NCBI GenBank assembly: GCA_029557905.1
Contig: JAKQHR010000070.1
Span: 69,613 to 120,197, forward strand
Reading direction: 5' to 3'
DNA length: 50,585 nucleotides
Source: Verrucomicrobiota bacterium
Lineage (GTDB): Bacteria > Verrucomicrobiota > Kiritimatiellia > JAKQHR01
The notes beneath the pieces were generated by a model. That model did not search any database. It was not told the origin of the DNA and saw only the letters and a program-made list of their open reading frames with translations. Each line of letters begins with the position of its first letter. The first letter of the stretch is position 1. The position numbers and the translations under genes are program-made. Shown piece by piece: positions 7,915 through 15,890 of this stretch.

Positions 7915-9620
7915 AGATTTGAATCTCCCATGGTTACACGGAGCACTTCCTCCATCGTCGTCGTGCCGGAAATCACCTTGCGCAGGCCGTCCTCGCGCAG
8001 GGTTCTCATCCCGAGCTCGCGAGCGCGCTGCCGGAGTTCCGCGGCGCTGGTCTGTTCATAAATCATGTGCCGGACCTCGTCGTTGATCACAAAGATTTCG
8101 AAAATGCCCAGCCGGCCGCGATATCCCGTCAGGTTGCATTCGTTGCAGCCGCGGCCATGGAACAGCTGCGCCTCGCGAAGCTGCGCGGCCGCCGGGCCCA
8201 GCAGCCGGTATTCCGCCTCAGAGGGTTTATATTCCTCCTTGCACTTGGGACAGATTTTACGCACCAGGCGCTGGGCCATGATTGCGCGCGTGGACGATGC
8301 CACCAGGAAGGGCTTGACCCCGATGTCAATCAGACGGGTGATCGCGCTCGGCGCGTCGTTGGTGTGCAGGGTGCTGAACACCAGATGGCCGGTGAGGGAC
8401 GCATTCACCGCAATTTCCGCGGTTTCTATGTCGCGAATTTCACCGATCATGATGATGTTGGGCGCCTGGCGCAGAATGGATCGCAGGGCTGATGCGAAGG
8501 TCAGACCGATGTCGCTTCGGACATGGACCTGATTGATGCCCGACAGCTGATATTCCACCGGGTCTTCCACCGTGATGATTTTCCGGTCCGGGCGGTTGAT
8601 CTCGTTCAAACAGCCGTAAAGCGTGGTGGTTTTTCCGGACCCCGTCGGCCCGGTCACCAGCAGGATACCGTCCGGGAGACCGATCAGGCGTTCAAAGACC
8701 TTCTGGTCGTCCGCCAGGAAGCCCAGTTCCGGCAGGCCGAGCATGAGCCCCTGTTTGTCCAGAATACGCATCACGATGCTTTCGCCGTGATTGGTTGGAA
8801 TGGAGGACACGCGCAGATCGAGGTCCCGGCCCATCACATTCACCTGAATACGGCCGTCCTGCGGGACACGCTTCTCGGCTATTTTCATGTTGGCCATGAT
8901 CTTCACGCGGCTGATGATGGCCGACTGAAGGCGTTTGGGCGGACTCTCCACCTCGTGCAGCACGCCGTCAATGCGGTAGCGGACTCGGAACTGCCGGGCC
9001 AGGGGTTCCAGATGAATATCCGATGCGCGGCTTCTGAACGCTTCAAGAATGATCAGGCTCACCAGTTTGATGATCGGGGCATCGGCCTCGGTGGCCTCTC
9101 CGTCCTCGGCCAGGATTTCCGCCCCGGTGGGCACGGCCACAGTGCCCTCGGTGATTTCCTCAAGCATCGTCTCAACCGTTTCCGGTGTATGCGCATAGTA
9201 ATGATTGAGCGCCACCTCGATTTCTTCGGCGGGCGCCACCACGCCTTCGACATTGCATTTCAGCAGATAACGAAGGCTGTCGAGCGTTTCAACATCCAGC
9301 GGATCACTGAGCGCCACGGTGAGCGTGTTCTCATTCTTGTATACCGGAACAATTTTGTAACGGCGGGCGATTTTGTTGGGAACAAAATCAATGACTTCCT
9401 GGGTGACCTCCATATTGGCGAGACTGACGGTCTCCATGCCGAACTGATAGGCCAGTGTTTTCAGGATATCCAGCTTGCTGGCCATCTCCTTTTCCACCAG
9501 CACGTCCTGCACATCCTTGTCTTCCTCCCGTGCCGCCGTCAGTGCCTCTTCCGCCTGCGCTCTCGTTATCAGTCCGACGCTCTCGAGAATCTCAACAATG
9601 TATTCGTCATTTGCCGTCAC
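7911..9620 (-). CDS. PilB/GspE-type assembly ATPase (first gene of operon)
   Basis: 569 residues with an N-terminal MshEN-like domain (about 1-150; family members can bind cyclic di-GMP there), Walker [11 protein letters not shown], Walker B region ([17 protein letters not shown]), the His box ([11 protein letters not shown]) and a C-terminal tetracysteine (CPKC ... CNEC). Translation appears to start at GTG 9620; no ATG is available nearby and GGAG lies about 10 bp upstream. It is first in the pilus operon behind a strong promoter-like sequence. Its close similarity in plan to the product of 5095-6807 suggests duplication followed by divergence. Confidence 0.88.
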   Translation of the reverse strand: MTANDEYIVEILESVGLITRAQAEEALTAAREEDKDVQDVLVEKEMASKLDILKTLAYQFGMETVSLANMEVTQEVIDFVPNKIARRYKIVPVYKNENTLTVALSDPLDVETLDSLRYLLKCNVEGVVAPAEEIEVALNHYYAHTPETVETMLEEITEGTVAVPTGAEILAEDGEATEADAPIIKLVSLIILEAFRSRASDIHLEPLARQFRVRYRIDGVLHEVESPPKRLQSAIISRVKIMANMKIAEKRVPQDGRIQVNVMGRDLDLRVSSIPTNHGESIVMRILDKQGLMLGLPELGFLADDQKVFERLIGLPDGILLVTGPTGSGKTTTLYGCLNEINRPDRKIITVEDPVEYQLSGINQVHVRSDIGLTFASALRSILRQAPNIIMIGEIRDIETAEIAVNASLTGHLVFSTLHTNDAPSAITRLIDIGVKPFLVASSTRAIMAQRLVRKICPKCKEEYKPSEAEYRLLGPAAAQLREAQLFHGRGCNECNLTGYRGRLGIFEIFVINDEVRHMIYEQTSAAELRQRARELGMRTLREDGLRKVISGTTTMEEVLRVTMGDSNL

Positions 9621-9670
9621 TTGGGGCAGCTCCAGTTGAATGTAATGATTCTATTTTTCAAGAAGGCCTC

Positions 9671-9699
9671 ATCGTACACAGCCCCCTGCTCTTTGTCAA
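9671..9699 (-). promoter_or_regulatory. Predicted sigma-70-type promoter of the pilus operon
   Basis: On the minus strand a perfect TTGACA (9694-9699) is separated by 17 bp from TACGAT (9671-9676). A start near 9664 would give a leader of about 44 nt before the GTG at 9620. Confidence 0.6.
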
Positions 9700-9808
9700 C
9701 GAATGGCGCCGGGCGACTTGCCGGGCCGCCGGCCCGCACAGAGGCGCAGCATGAGAAGCGAAATGGACAGGCAAAGCCCGGGCATGCTCCACGCGGGCAG
9801 GCCGCGGC

Positions 9809-10159
9809 TCAGGAAAGCGCCGCAACGGCATCGGCACGGGTCTCAAAAATCTCCACAACCGCATCCAGCCGGAGCAGTTCGATGTTCTTGAGAATCACAG
9901 GGCGCGGGCTGCATACAACAAACCGGCCTCCCCCGAGCGCCGCCTGTCGGCTGAACTCAATCATCAGGCCCATCCCGCGGCTGTTGATGTAATTCATGCC
10001 GGAGAGATCAAGAACCGTCTTATTGCTGGTGCCCCGGCACAGCGCGCCAACCTTCTCGCTGAAAATGTCAATATTGGACACATCCACCGGACCGTTCACA
10101 CAGGCGATTTTCACATCGCCCTGCTCCTCAATCAGAATGTCAAACAAATGAGAATCCAT
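9809..10159 (-). CDS. STAS-domain protein (anti-sigma-factor-antagonist type)
   Basis: 116 residues, a stand-alone STAS domain. The central NYINSRGMGLMIEF block corresponds to the loop that carries the phosphorylatable serine in SpoIIAA-like antagonists (here the Ser of INSRG). Such proteins switch partners when dephosphorylated, usually freeing a sigma factor or controlling a phosphatase. No cognate anti-sigma kinase is seen nearby. AGGAGG sits just ahead of the ATG. It lies 20 bp behind hisF on the same strand and is probably co-transcribed, an unusual pairing. Confidence 0.85.
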   Translation of the reverse strand: MDSHLFDILIEEQGDVKIACVNGPVDVSNIDIFSEKVGALCRGTSNKTVLDLSGMNYINSRGMGLMIEFSRQAALGGGRFVVCSPRPVILKNIELLRLDAVVEIFETRADAVAALS

Positions 10160-10179
10160 TCATACCTCCTTCAACAAAG

Positions 10180-10947
10180 TCAGGCTTGCGCCAGCATGAC
10201 CCCGCTGGTCTTTAAATACTGCTTCAAATCCGGAATTGAAATGATGCCGAAATGAAAAACCGAGGCCGCCAGCAGGATGGTTGCGCCGGCTTCCGCCGCC
10301 TCCAGGAAATGCTTCATTTCACCCGCGCCGCCGGAGGCGACAACCTCCGCTTTCACGGCATTTCTGATGGCGCGGATGACGGGCAAATCATAACCCGTGC
10401 GGGCGCCGTCGCCGGCCTTGCTGGTCGGGAGGATGACCTTCACTCCATAGCCGTCCACTTCCTTCGCCCACTCGACTGCATCTTTGCCCGTGGCGGTGCG
10501 GCCGCCGTCTATATAAACCTCGTAGCCCGACGGCAGCTTCGGATTCTGATCCACATCAATCGCCACGGTGACCTTGTCCGCGCCGAACTCTTTGATCATC
10601 TCCCTGATGACCTGCGGCTTGCGGAACGCCGCGCTTGAGGTGGATATTTTGTTTGCGCCGGCCTTCAGCACATCGCCGGCGGATTTAACGTCGGAAATTC
10701 CGCCGCCGACGGTGAAAGGGATCGTGGTGACATCCGCCACGCGGCGGACGACATCAAGAAGCGTCCCGCGGTTTTCAATGGTGGCCGTGATGTCCAGCAT
10801 CGCGAGTTCATCGGCGCCGGCCGCGCAGTAGGCCTTTGCGCATGCGACGGGATCGCCGGCATCCTTAATGTCCACAAAATGCACGCCCTTGACCACGCGC
10901 CCGTTCTGCATGTCGAGGCACGGCATGATTCTGACCGGCTGCTTCAT
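10180..10947 (-). CDS. hisF: HisF-type imidazole glycerol phosphate synthase cyclase subunit
   Basis: 255 residues with the (beta/alpha)8 fold signatures: the first catalytic Asp in PCLDMQNGRVVKG, LDITATIENR, the phosphate loop PFTVGGGI, the second catalytic Asp in VAIDVDQNP, and ASGGAGEMKHF with AASVFHF near the end. The usual LLTS-I/M-D-x-DGT segment is changed to ILPTSKAGDGARTGYD, so loop 6 is divergent. No hisH is adjacent; the glutaminase partner must be elsewhere. I chose ATG 10947, preceded by AAAGGA, because the longer upstream frame is only Lys-rich translation of the T-tract array. Confidence 0.88.
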   Translation of the reverse strand: MKQPVRIMPCLDMQNGRVVKGVHFVDIKDAGDPVACAKAYCAAGADELAMLDITATIENRGTLLDVVRRVADVTTIPFTVGGGISDVKSAGDVLKAGANKISTSSAAFRKPQVIREMIKEFGADKVTVAIDVDQNPKLPSGYEVYIDGGRTATGKDAVEWAKEVDGYGVKVILPTSKAGDGARTGYDLPVIRAIRNAVKAEVVASGGAGEMKHFLEAAEAGATILLAASVFHFGIISIPDLKQYLKTSGVMLAQA

Positions 10948-11108
10948 ATTGAATATTCCTTTCTTCAAACTGCTCACAGCATCTTTGTATTGGAACCATC
11001 CCGCAGTTTCCATCTGATTCTGTAAATTTTTGCATCCGCAGCTTATGGTGCCGACAAGCAGGAATGCCGGAAAACACGGATATAGTACTATTTTAGTACT
11101 ATTTCCAT

Positions 11109-11237
11109 GTTTTTGCAGTTTTTGGTCATTTTTTGACGTTTTGGGGCTATTTTCCGCTGTTTTTGGCCGTTTTTCGGTGTTTTTGGGCCATTTTTTGCGT
11201 TTTTTGAGCATTTTGGGGCCTTTTCTTGATGTTTTTC
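11109..11237. repeat. Phased T-tract array 1 (predicted bent DNA)
   Basis: Thirteen runs of 4-6 T begin at 11110, 11119, 11129, 11139, 11150, 11160, 11170, 11180, 11191, 11200, 11211, 11221 and 11232, so the spacing is 9-11 bp throughout. A-tracts in phase with the helix cause strong intrinsic curvature. Two copies of the palindrome TAGTACTA (11083-11090 and 11094-11101, 11 bp apart) sit at its left edge. About 65 bp (11160-11224) are nearly identical to array 2 at 15072-15139 beyond the restriction enzyme gene. Confidence 0.85.
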
Positions 11238-11310
11238 GGATATCCGCCACAAAAAGCACATAATTCACAAAATCGAATCGGGAACTCAGGAAGACAGGAA
11301 ATATTTCGAC

Positions 11311-11334
11311 AGGATCAACAGGATTTACGGGATT
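11311..11334. repeat. Short GGAT repeat, left copy
   Basis: The sequence aggatcaacaggatttacgggatt contains three GGAT-type units about 10 bp apart. A closely related sequence in the opposite orientation lies at 14987-15011 on the other side of the restriction enzyme gene. Confidence 0.6.
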
Positions 11335-11363
11335 GCAGGGTAACAATGATCCGTTTCATGGTT

Positions 11364-14300
11364 TCATTCCATCGGCCATTTGGGGATGGCTTGGTCTATT
11401 TCCCGCATGAGTTCGATGGTGCGGCCGAGGGCGGCTACAATTTTTTTGTAGTGCTGGAGATCGTCGTTGGTCAATACGCGCTCGCGGCGGTCTTTGAGCC
11501 ATTTTTCGCAGACCTGGTAGCCGCCGATGGTGAAGTTCCAGACATTGGAAGGCACGTTGTCGAAATATTGCGTTTTGTTGATATACACGCGGCCATCCTT
11601 GAATTTCGGGAAGCCTTTCGCGACGATGTTGTCCCCGGCAACAGGGAAGGACGTGGCGGGCTTGTTCAATTCGGGCGATTCCATCAGGTGCAGCGCGGTG
11701 AGTTCGCCGCCGAGTTTGACCAGCGCGGCAAAGAGCTTTTTGTCGGAGGTGAGCGGTACGCGCGGGAAATCAATTTTCAGAAAGTCGGCGTAGCGCGTGC
11801 GGTAGGTCGGCGAATGAAGCACCGCATAGATGTAATAAAACACATCCTCCGGCCCGACGGTTTTCTTCAAATCCCCCTGCCCGTCCGGAATGAATTCCAG
11901 CCCCATCTTCCCGCTGAATTCTTTGATGAATTTGTTCGACAAGTTCGGCTTGCGCCCCGATTCGCCAAAGTTAAGTTCTTCGGTATCGTGGTAAAGGTAG
12001 AGGGGGAAAACATTCACTCCTCCCCGACGGAATACATTTGCATCCAACGGATACTTGGCACACGTCAGCAACGACCACACTGGATCATTTACAGCCATTC
12101 CTTGGCGACCGATCCCCAAACAAAAGTTCTTCCGTCCAGCAACATTGGTAAGCAGTTCGCGGCGAGGGTAATCCATTGCCACATAACTAAAGCACGACCA
12201 GCGCTGATCAAAAGGACGGTAGTTACATTGGTGAATTATCGATTCTTTGTCTGAAACCTGCCGGAGATTTTTTCTGGCATCCGCTACTTTCCAATCTCGA
12301 TTATCTTTCAACCTATAGGTTTCAGCAAATTTATCATCAGTCAATATCGTTGCTTGCATAGCAGATAAGCGATCACGAATTACTGATTGATCGTAAGCTA
12401 TCGCAAAATCATCCCTGTGTGTCTGAAATCCTAAAACATTTAGTGGTGCAATTTCAGCCACTCCCCAATACTTGCCGTATTCATCAGAAGCAGCTTCATC
12501 TTGCGGCACAAAAACAAAGAAGGGTTCTTTGGGCTCGGCCTTCTTCCACTTCGTCTTGCTGACATCAAGTTTATCGAGTTTGTCGTATTTGTTCTGCCGT
12601 TCGCCCCAGAGGTCGGCGTAATGGATCTGGCATTTACGACTTGAATCAGGCTGTTTGATAAAAATGCCAATGCAGACGCCCTGCTGGATGTCGAAGACGT
12701 TTTCGTCTTTGCCACCGTCTGGCGCGGTTTCCTTTTTCTTGGAGCTTCCGTGCAGGTTCAGTATGTAGATGTCATTGAAACTCTGCATGAGCGACCAGCG
12801 CATGCCGCGGAAGGTCGGGTTGTCGAGATAGCCGTTGTTGGAGATGAAGGCGAGGATTCCGTTGCCGCTCTCGTCCAGCCGCCACTGCGCAAAGCGGATG
12901 AATTTGACGTAGTCGTCCTGAAGCCATTTTGAATTCCGCTCATTGAGGGGCTGGCCATTCACGAATTTGTAGTCTTCGATCTTGTCGCTGATCCACGCGC
13001 CCTTGTTTTCGGAATGGCCGGAATACGGCGGGTTGCCGCAGATGACCATAATGGGCAGGTCGCGCTTGACCTCGTTGGCGGCTTCGGTTTCTTCGGCGAT
13101 CCAGCGGGCGAAGAGCGGCAAGCCGCTCATTTCGTGCATGTCCTCAAGTGTGTTGGTGAGGAAAATGCCGAGGCGGTCGTCGTCCTCCATTTCGTATTTC
13201 CAGCCCGGCGCCTGCAGCTCCAGCAGGTCGCGCCCGGCAAGCTGAAGGCTCAGCTTGAAATGGGCAATGGCGTATGGCGCCATCATCAGCTCGAACCCGA
13301 ACAGGCGCGGGAGCAGGGATTTTTTGACATAGCCGGGCCACATGCCCGCGTCGTTGCGCTCCATGAACTGGTTTCGGATCAGCCCGATGATGTCATAAAG
13401 AAAAGTTCCGGTTCCGCAGGCGGGGTCAAGAATCAGGACGCGGTGGCATTCCACTTTTTTCTTCTGCGTCGCTTTTTTGGTGCGATTTTCAGGCTTCCAG
13501 TTGTCAACGAGCACTTTGGACTTGTCCGCCAGTCCGTCCGCGCATTTGAATTTTGTTTTCAGAATGTGGTCCACGGAACGGACGATATAGGAAACAACCG
13601 GATCGGGCGTGTAATAGACGCCGCGCTGTTCGCGAAGTTTCGGATCGTATTCCGCGAGAAAGGTTTCATAGAAATGGAAAACCGGATCGCGGGTTTTCTT
13701 CGAGACGCCGAAGTCCTCCAGCACCCGGTTCATGTCGGTATGCCCCAGCACGCTCACCAGGTCTTCAACAAACGGCGCAAAAGGCTCTTTGTCCAGATCC
13801 GGGCCGGTGATCTGATAGAAGAAATTCCGCAGGAACGGATTGGATTTCGGGATCAGCGCCTGTGCCTCCTGGCGCGAGAAATCTTCCGGGGTCGGGTCCA
13901 TCACGCGGGCCGAGAACAGGCCGTAGGCAATGGTCTGCGCGAACATGTCGGCAAAATCTCCCGTGCGTTCGGGCTGCATCAGGTCATGCATGAGTGTCTG
14001 CGCAAAGGCGGTGCGCCAGTCCTTCAAGGTGTCGGATGCTTCATTCTGCTCCAATGCTTTGACGATGATGTCGCGCACCATGTGGGCGAGGTTGGCCATC
14101 CGCTTGGCCAGCTCTTTGGGCCTGCGAATGGTCTGCGGCTTGTGAATGATGAACTCCCGGAGCATCTTATCAACTTCCAGTGCGCCCTGTTCATCCATCC
14201 GCACATTATTTCCGGAAAGATACCCCGCGCGGGCGGTCTGCCGCCATTCCCCGTTCACATACCAGCGGAATTCGAGATAATCGGTCAGGATCAGGTTTTC

Positions 14301-14582
14301 CAGCGCCGGGAGATAGCGCTTCAACTGGGCGCTCTTTTCAATCTCATTGAGCGAAACGCCGATGTCTTTGGCTTCGATATAGCCCAGCGTCAGATTGCGA
14401 CGGGAAATCAGATAATCCGGCGCGCCGCAGGTGTCTCGCCTGGGTTCATTCACGGCTTGAATGCCTTTATCGAGGGATTCCATCAGATTCTTGAGGGCCG
14501 GCCGGTAGGTGTGTTCCGTGGCAATGCCGCGCGAATGCTCTTTTTCAACCGCCTTGAGATAATCCTGAATGCATGCTGTCAT
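11364..14582 (-). CDS. Single-polypeptide restriction-modification enzyme (type IIG/ISP-like)
   Basis: 1072 residues joining nuclease and N6-adenine methyltransferase. The N-terminal PD-(D/E)XK-type nuclease shows PD at 55-56 and EAK at 70-72. A helical connector follows. The methylase has SAM motif I DPACGTGTF at 386-394 and catalytic NPPY at 517-520. The rest should hold the target recognition domain, after about residue 620. There is no helicase domain, so this is closer to type IIG or the methylase half of ISP enzymes than to LlaGI. No separate specificity or methylase gene is adjacent. The DNA between about 12.0 and 12.5 kb is visibly AT-richer than the rest of the gene. Repeats flank it on both sides, which suggests acquisition. 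Confidence 0.88.
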   Translation of the reverse strand: MTACIQDYLKAVEKEHSRGIATEHTYRPALKNLMESLDKGIQAVNEPRRDTCGAPDYLISRRNLTLGYIEAKDIGVSLNEIEKSAQLKRYLPALENLILTDYLEFRWYVNGEWRQTARAGYLSGNNVRMDEQGALEVDKMLREFIIHKPQTIRRPKELAKRMANLAHMVRDIIVKALEQNEASDTLKDWRTAFAQTLMHDLMQPERTGDFADMFAQTIAYGLFSARVMDPTPEDFSRQEAQALIPKSNPFLRNFFYQITGPDLDKEPFAPFVEDLVSVLGHTDMNRVLEDFGVSKKTRDPVFHFYETFLAEYDPKLREQRGVYYTPDPVVSYIVRSVDHILKTKFKCADGLADKSKVLVDNWKPENRTKKATQKKKVECHRVLILDPACGTGTFLYDIIGLIRNQFMERNDAGMWPGYVKKSLLPRLFGFELMMAPYAIAHFKLSLQLAGRDLLELQAPGWKYEMEDDDRLGIFLTNTLEDMHEMSGLPLFARWIAEETEAANEVKRDLPIMVICGNPPYSGHSENKGAWISDKIEDYKFVNGQPLNERNSKWLQDDYVKFIRFAQWRLDESGNGILAFISNNGYLDNPTFRGMRWSLMQSFNDIYILNLHGSSKKKETAPDGGKDENVFDIQQGVCIGIFIKQPDSSRKCQIHYADLWGERQNKYDKLDKLDVSKTKWKKAEPKEPFFVFVPQDEAASDEYGKYWGVAEIAPLNVLGFQTHRDDFAIAYDQSVIRDRLSAMQATILTDDKFAETYRLKDNRDWKVADARKNLRQVSDKESIIHQCNYRPFDQRWSCFSYVAMDYPRRELLTNVAGRKNFCLGIGRQGMAVNDPVWSLLTCAKYPLDANVFRRGGVNVFPLYLYHDTEELNFGESGRKPNLSNKFIKEFSGKMGLEFIPDGQGDLKKTVGPEDVFYYIYAVLHSPTYRTRYADFLKIDFPRVPLTSDKKLFAALVKLGGELTALHLMESPELNKPATSFPVAGDNIVAKGFPKFKDGRVYINKTQYFDNVPSNVWNFTIGGYQVCEKWLKDRRERVLTNDDLQHYKKIVAALGRTIELMREIDQAIPKWPME

Positions 14583-14671
14583 TGCTTCAGGATATTGACT
14601 TCCTCCTCGTCAAAATGCGAGCAGGTTTTTTATTTGTATCGGGTGAGGCGACCGGAGGAAATCGTCTAATG

Positions 14672-14725
14672 CAGTAGCCGCTCTGTGAGCGGCATCTTAG
14701 AAACTGCGCCTCACAGAGGCGCTAC
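14672..14725. repeat. Pair of inverted REP-like hairpins
   Basis: Two perfect 7-bp hairpins with 3-nt loops lie head to head: GCCGCTC-TGT-GAGCGGC (14677-14693) and GCGCCTC-ACA-GAGGCGC (14706-14722). The flanks match as inverted copies (GTAG on one side, CTAC on the other). The stems differ at positions where both partners changed together, so pairing is kept. This matches the layout of paired REP/BIME elements. The remainder of the 614-bp gap up to 15196 holds the GGAT repeat, bent-DNA array 2 and no convincing gene beyond the small ORF listed. Confidence 0.7.
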
Positions 14726-14755
14726 TACAACTGCGCACCCGGCCCTGTCCGCAAT

Positions 14756-14851
14756 TCATTCCACAAAGCGGGGTCTTGGTTTGCCCTCGGCGTCCATCCA
14801 GGTTTTCTCAAGCCTGGTCGAGCAACAGATCACTGTGTAATCAAACCGCAT
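14756..14851 (-). CDS. Possible 31-residue small ORF or gene remnant
   Basis: An ATG at 14851 opens a 31-codon frame with a protein-like mix of residues (MRFDYTVICCST at the start, KPRPRFVE at the end). No ribosome binding site is obvious on this strand. It could be the 5' remnant of a lost gene in the repeat-rich gap, or chance. A competing 18-codon frame on the plus strand (start 14870) has AAGGAGGCGGA ahead of it. Neither is recognised. Confidence 0.2.
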   Translation of the reverse strand: MRFDYTVICCSTRLEKTWMDAEGKPRPRFVE

Positions 14852-14986
14852 GAGATAGAAAGGAGGCGGAATGCGCGTCCTTCCAAGATTATTAACATGG
14901 CGACTAGATCGCATCCCGTCTCTCTAGCTCACACTTGAGAAGCATACTCCCTCTCCGGTCCGTCGCAAATTGAATTTTTCAGTTTT

Positions 14987-15011
14987 AATCCCGTAGATCC
15001 TGTAAATCCTT
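14987..15011. repeat. Short GGAT repeat, right copy (inverted)
   Basis: The sequence aatcccgtagatcctgtaaatcctt is an inverted relative of 11311-11334. Together with that copy it brackets the restriction enzyme gene. Confidence 0.55.
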
Positions 15012-15041
15012 GTCTGAATCTAAATTCTCCGCGTCACTGCG

Positions 15042-15140
15042 TTTTTGCGCGCATTTTCATGGTTTTCTTCATTTTTTGGCCGTTTTTCGGTGTTTTTGGG
15101 CCATTTTTTGCGTTTTTTTAGCATTTTTTGGCCTTTTTTC
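15042..15140. repeat. Phased T-tract array 2 (predicted bent DNA)
   Basis: Ten T-runs start at 15042, 15053, 15063, 15072, 15083, 15093, 15104, 15113, 15124 and 15134, a spacing of 9-11 bp. The block from 15072 is almost identical, in the same orientation, to 11160-11224. It lies 57 bp beyond the stop codon of the methyltransferase gene. Confidence 0.85.
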
Positions 15141-15196
15141 GGGATCCGGTCGCGACAGAACGCCCCCCATAACGAGGAGAAGGTGAAGCGAACGGA

Positions 15197-15889
15197 CTAT
15201 TTTTTCTTCCACCAGACGCCGGTGCATTCGGGCAGGATGCGTGACTGTTGATTTTCCAGCTTCTCAGCCAGCACATCGCCGAAGAAGAAGCGTGTGAGGT
15301 CAACGGCTTCCTGCACGGAGTCAAAGTAGTAGTCGGTCCTGATCCATTTGAAGGAAAATCCGCCGAGGGTCAGATAGTCATAGTATTCGCGGAGCTTTGG
15401 AAGCGGAGCGGGCTCCTCGTTCCCGGTGCCCAGCGTGTCGAGCAGGATCACGGTTCCGCCGGGACGCAGGATGCGAAAGATTTCCTCGAAGGCCCGATTC
15501 AGCCCGGCTGTCGAGTCTGTGCCGTCGCGCGCCGAGGCATAGCACAGCGCCCAGCCGCCGACCGCGAGGTCCGCGGATGCATCCGGCAGAGGGATGCTCT
15601 GATGATCCGCCAATCCCAGAGTCCAGTTCTGCAGGCCGGCGGCGCGCAGCCGGGACTCCGCCACCTGAAGCATGTGGCCCGATGAATCAAATCCCCAGAT
15701 GTGCTTTGCGAAGGGCGCGAGCATGCAGGTGAGACGCCCCGTGCCCGCGCCGAGATCCGCGATTTCCAGTCCCGCCGGATCGCAGATATTCCTGATCGCG
15801 GGCAGGATATTCTGCTGACAGTCCTCGCGTGCAATCAGCCGCTCGTAGCGCTCGGCTTCGGAAGCGTAGGTCTTCGCATGGTCCGGCAT
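15197..15889 (-). CDS. Class I SAM-dependent methyltransferase
   Basis: 230 residues. Motif I is ADLGAGTGRLT (about 43-53), followed by the acidic residue of motif II (GFDSSGHML), LADHQSIPLPDASADLAV, and the post-IV block LRPGGTVILLDTLG. This is the UbiE/Methyltransf_11 group; the substrate cannot be told. The start ATG at 15889 is one base after the stop of the histidine kinase gene, so the two are coupled. A longer frame reaching back into the kinase gene is ignored as out-of-frame overlap. Confidence 0.85.
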   Translation of the reverse strand: MPDHAKTYASEAERYERLIAREDCQQNILPAIRNICDPAGLEIADLGAGTGRLTCMLAPFAKHIWGFDSSGHMLQVAESRLRAAGLQNWTLGLADHQSIPLPDASADLAVGGWALCYASARDGTDSTAGLNRAFEEIFRILRPGGTVILLDTLGTGNEEPAPLPKLREYYDYLTLGGFSFKWIRTDYYFDSVQEAVDLTRFFFGDVLAEKLENQQSRILPECTGVWWKKK

Positions 15890-15890
15890 G

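Noticed and set aside
10948-11346. Long N-terminal extension of the hisF frame
   Set aside because: The extension is Lys-rich translation of the T-tract array; ATG 10947 has a ribosome site and the normal HisF start.
13014-14669. Long plus-strand open frame opposite the restriction enzyme
   Set aside because: Shadow frame; the minus strand has DPACGTGTF and NPPY motifs.
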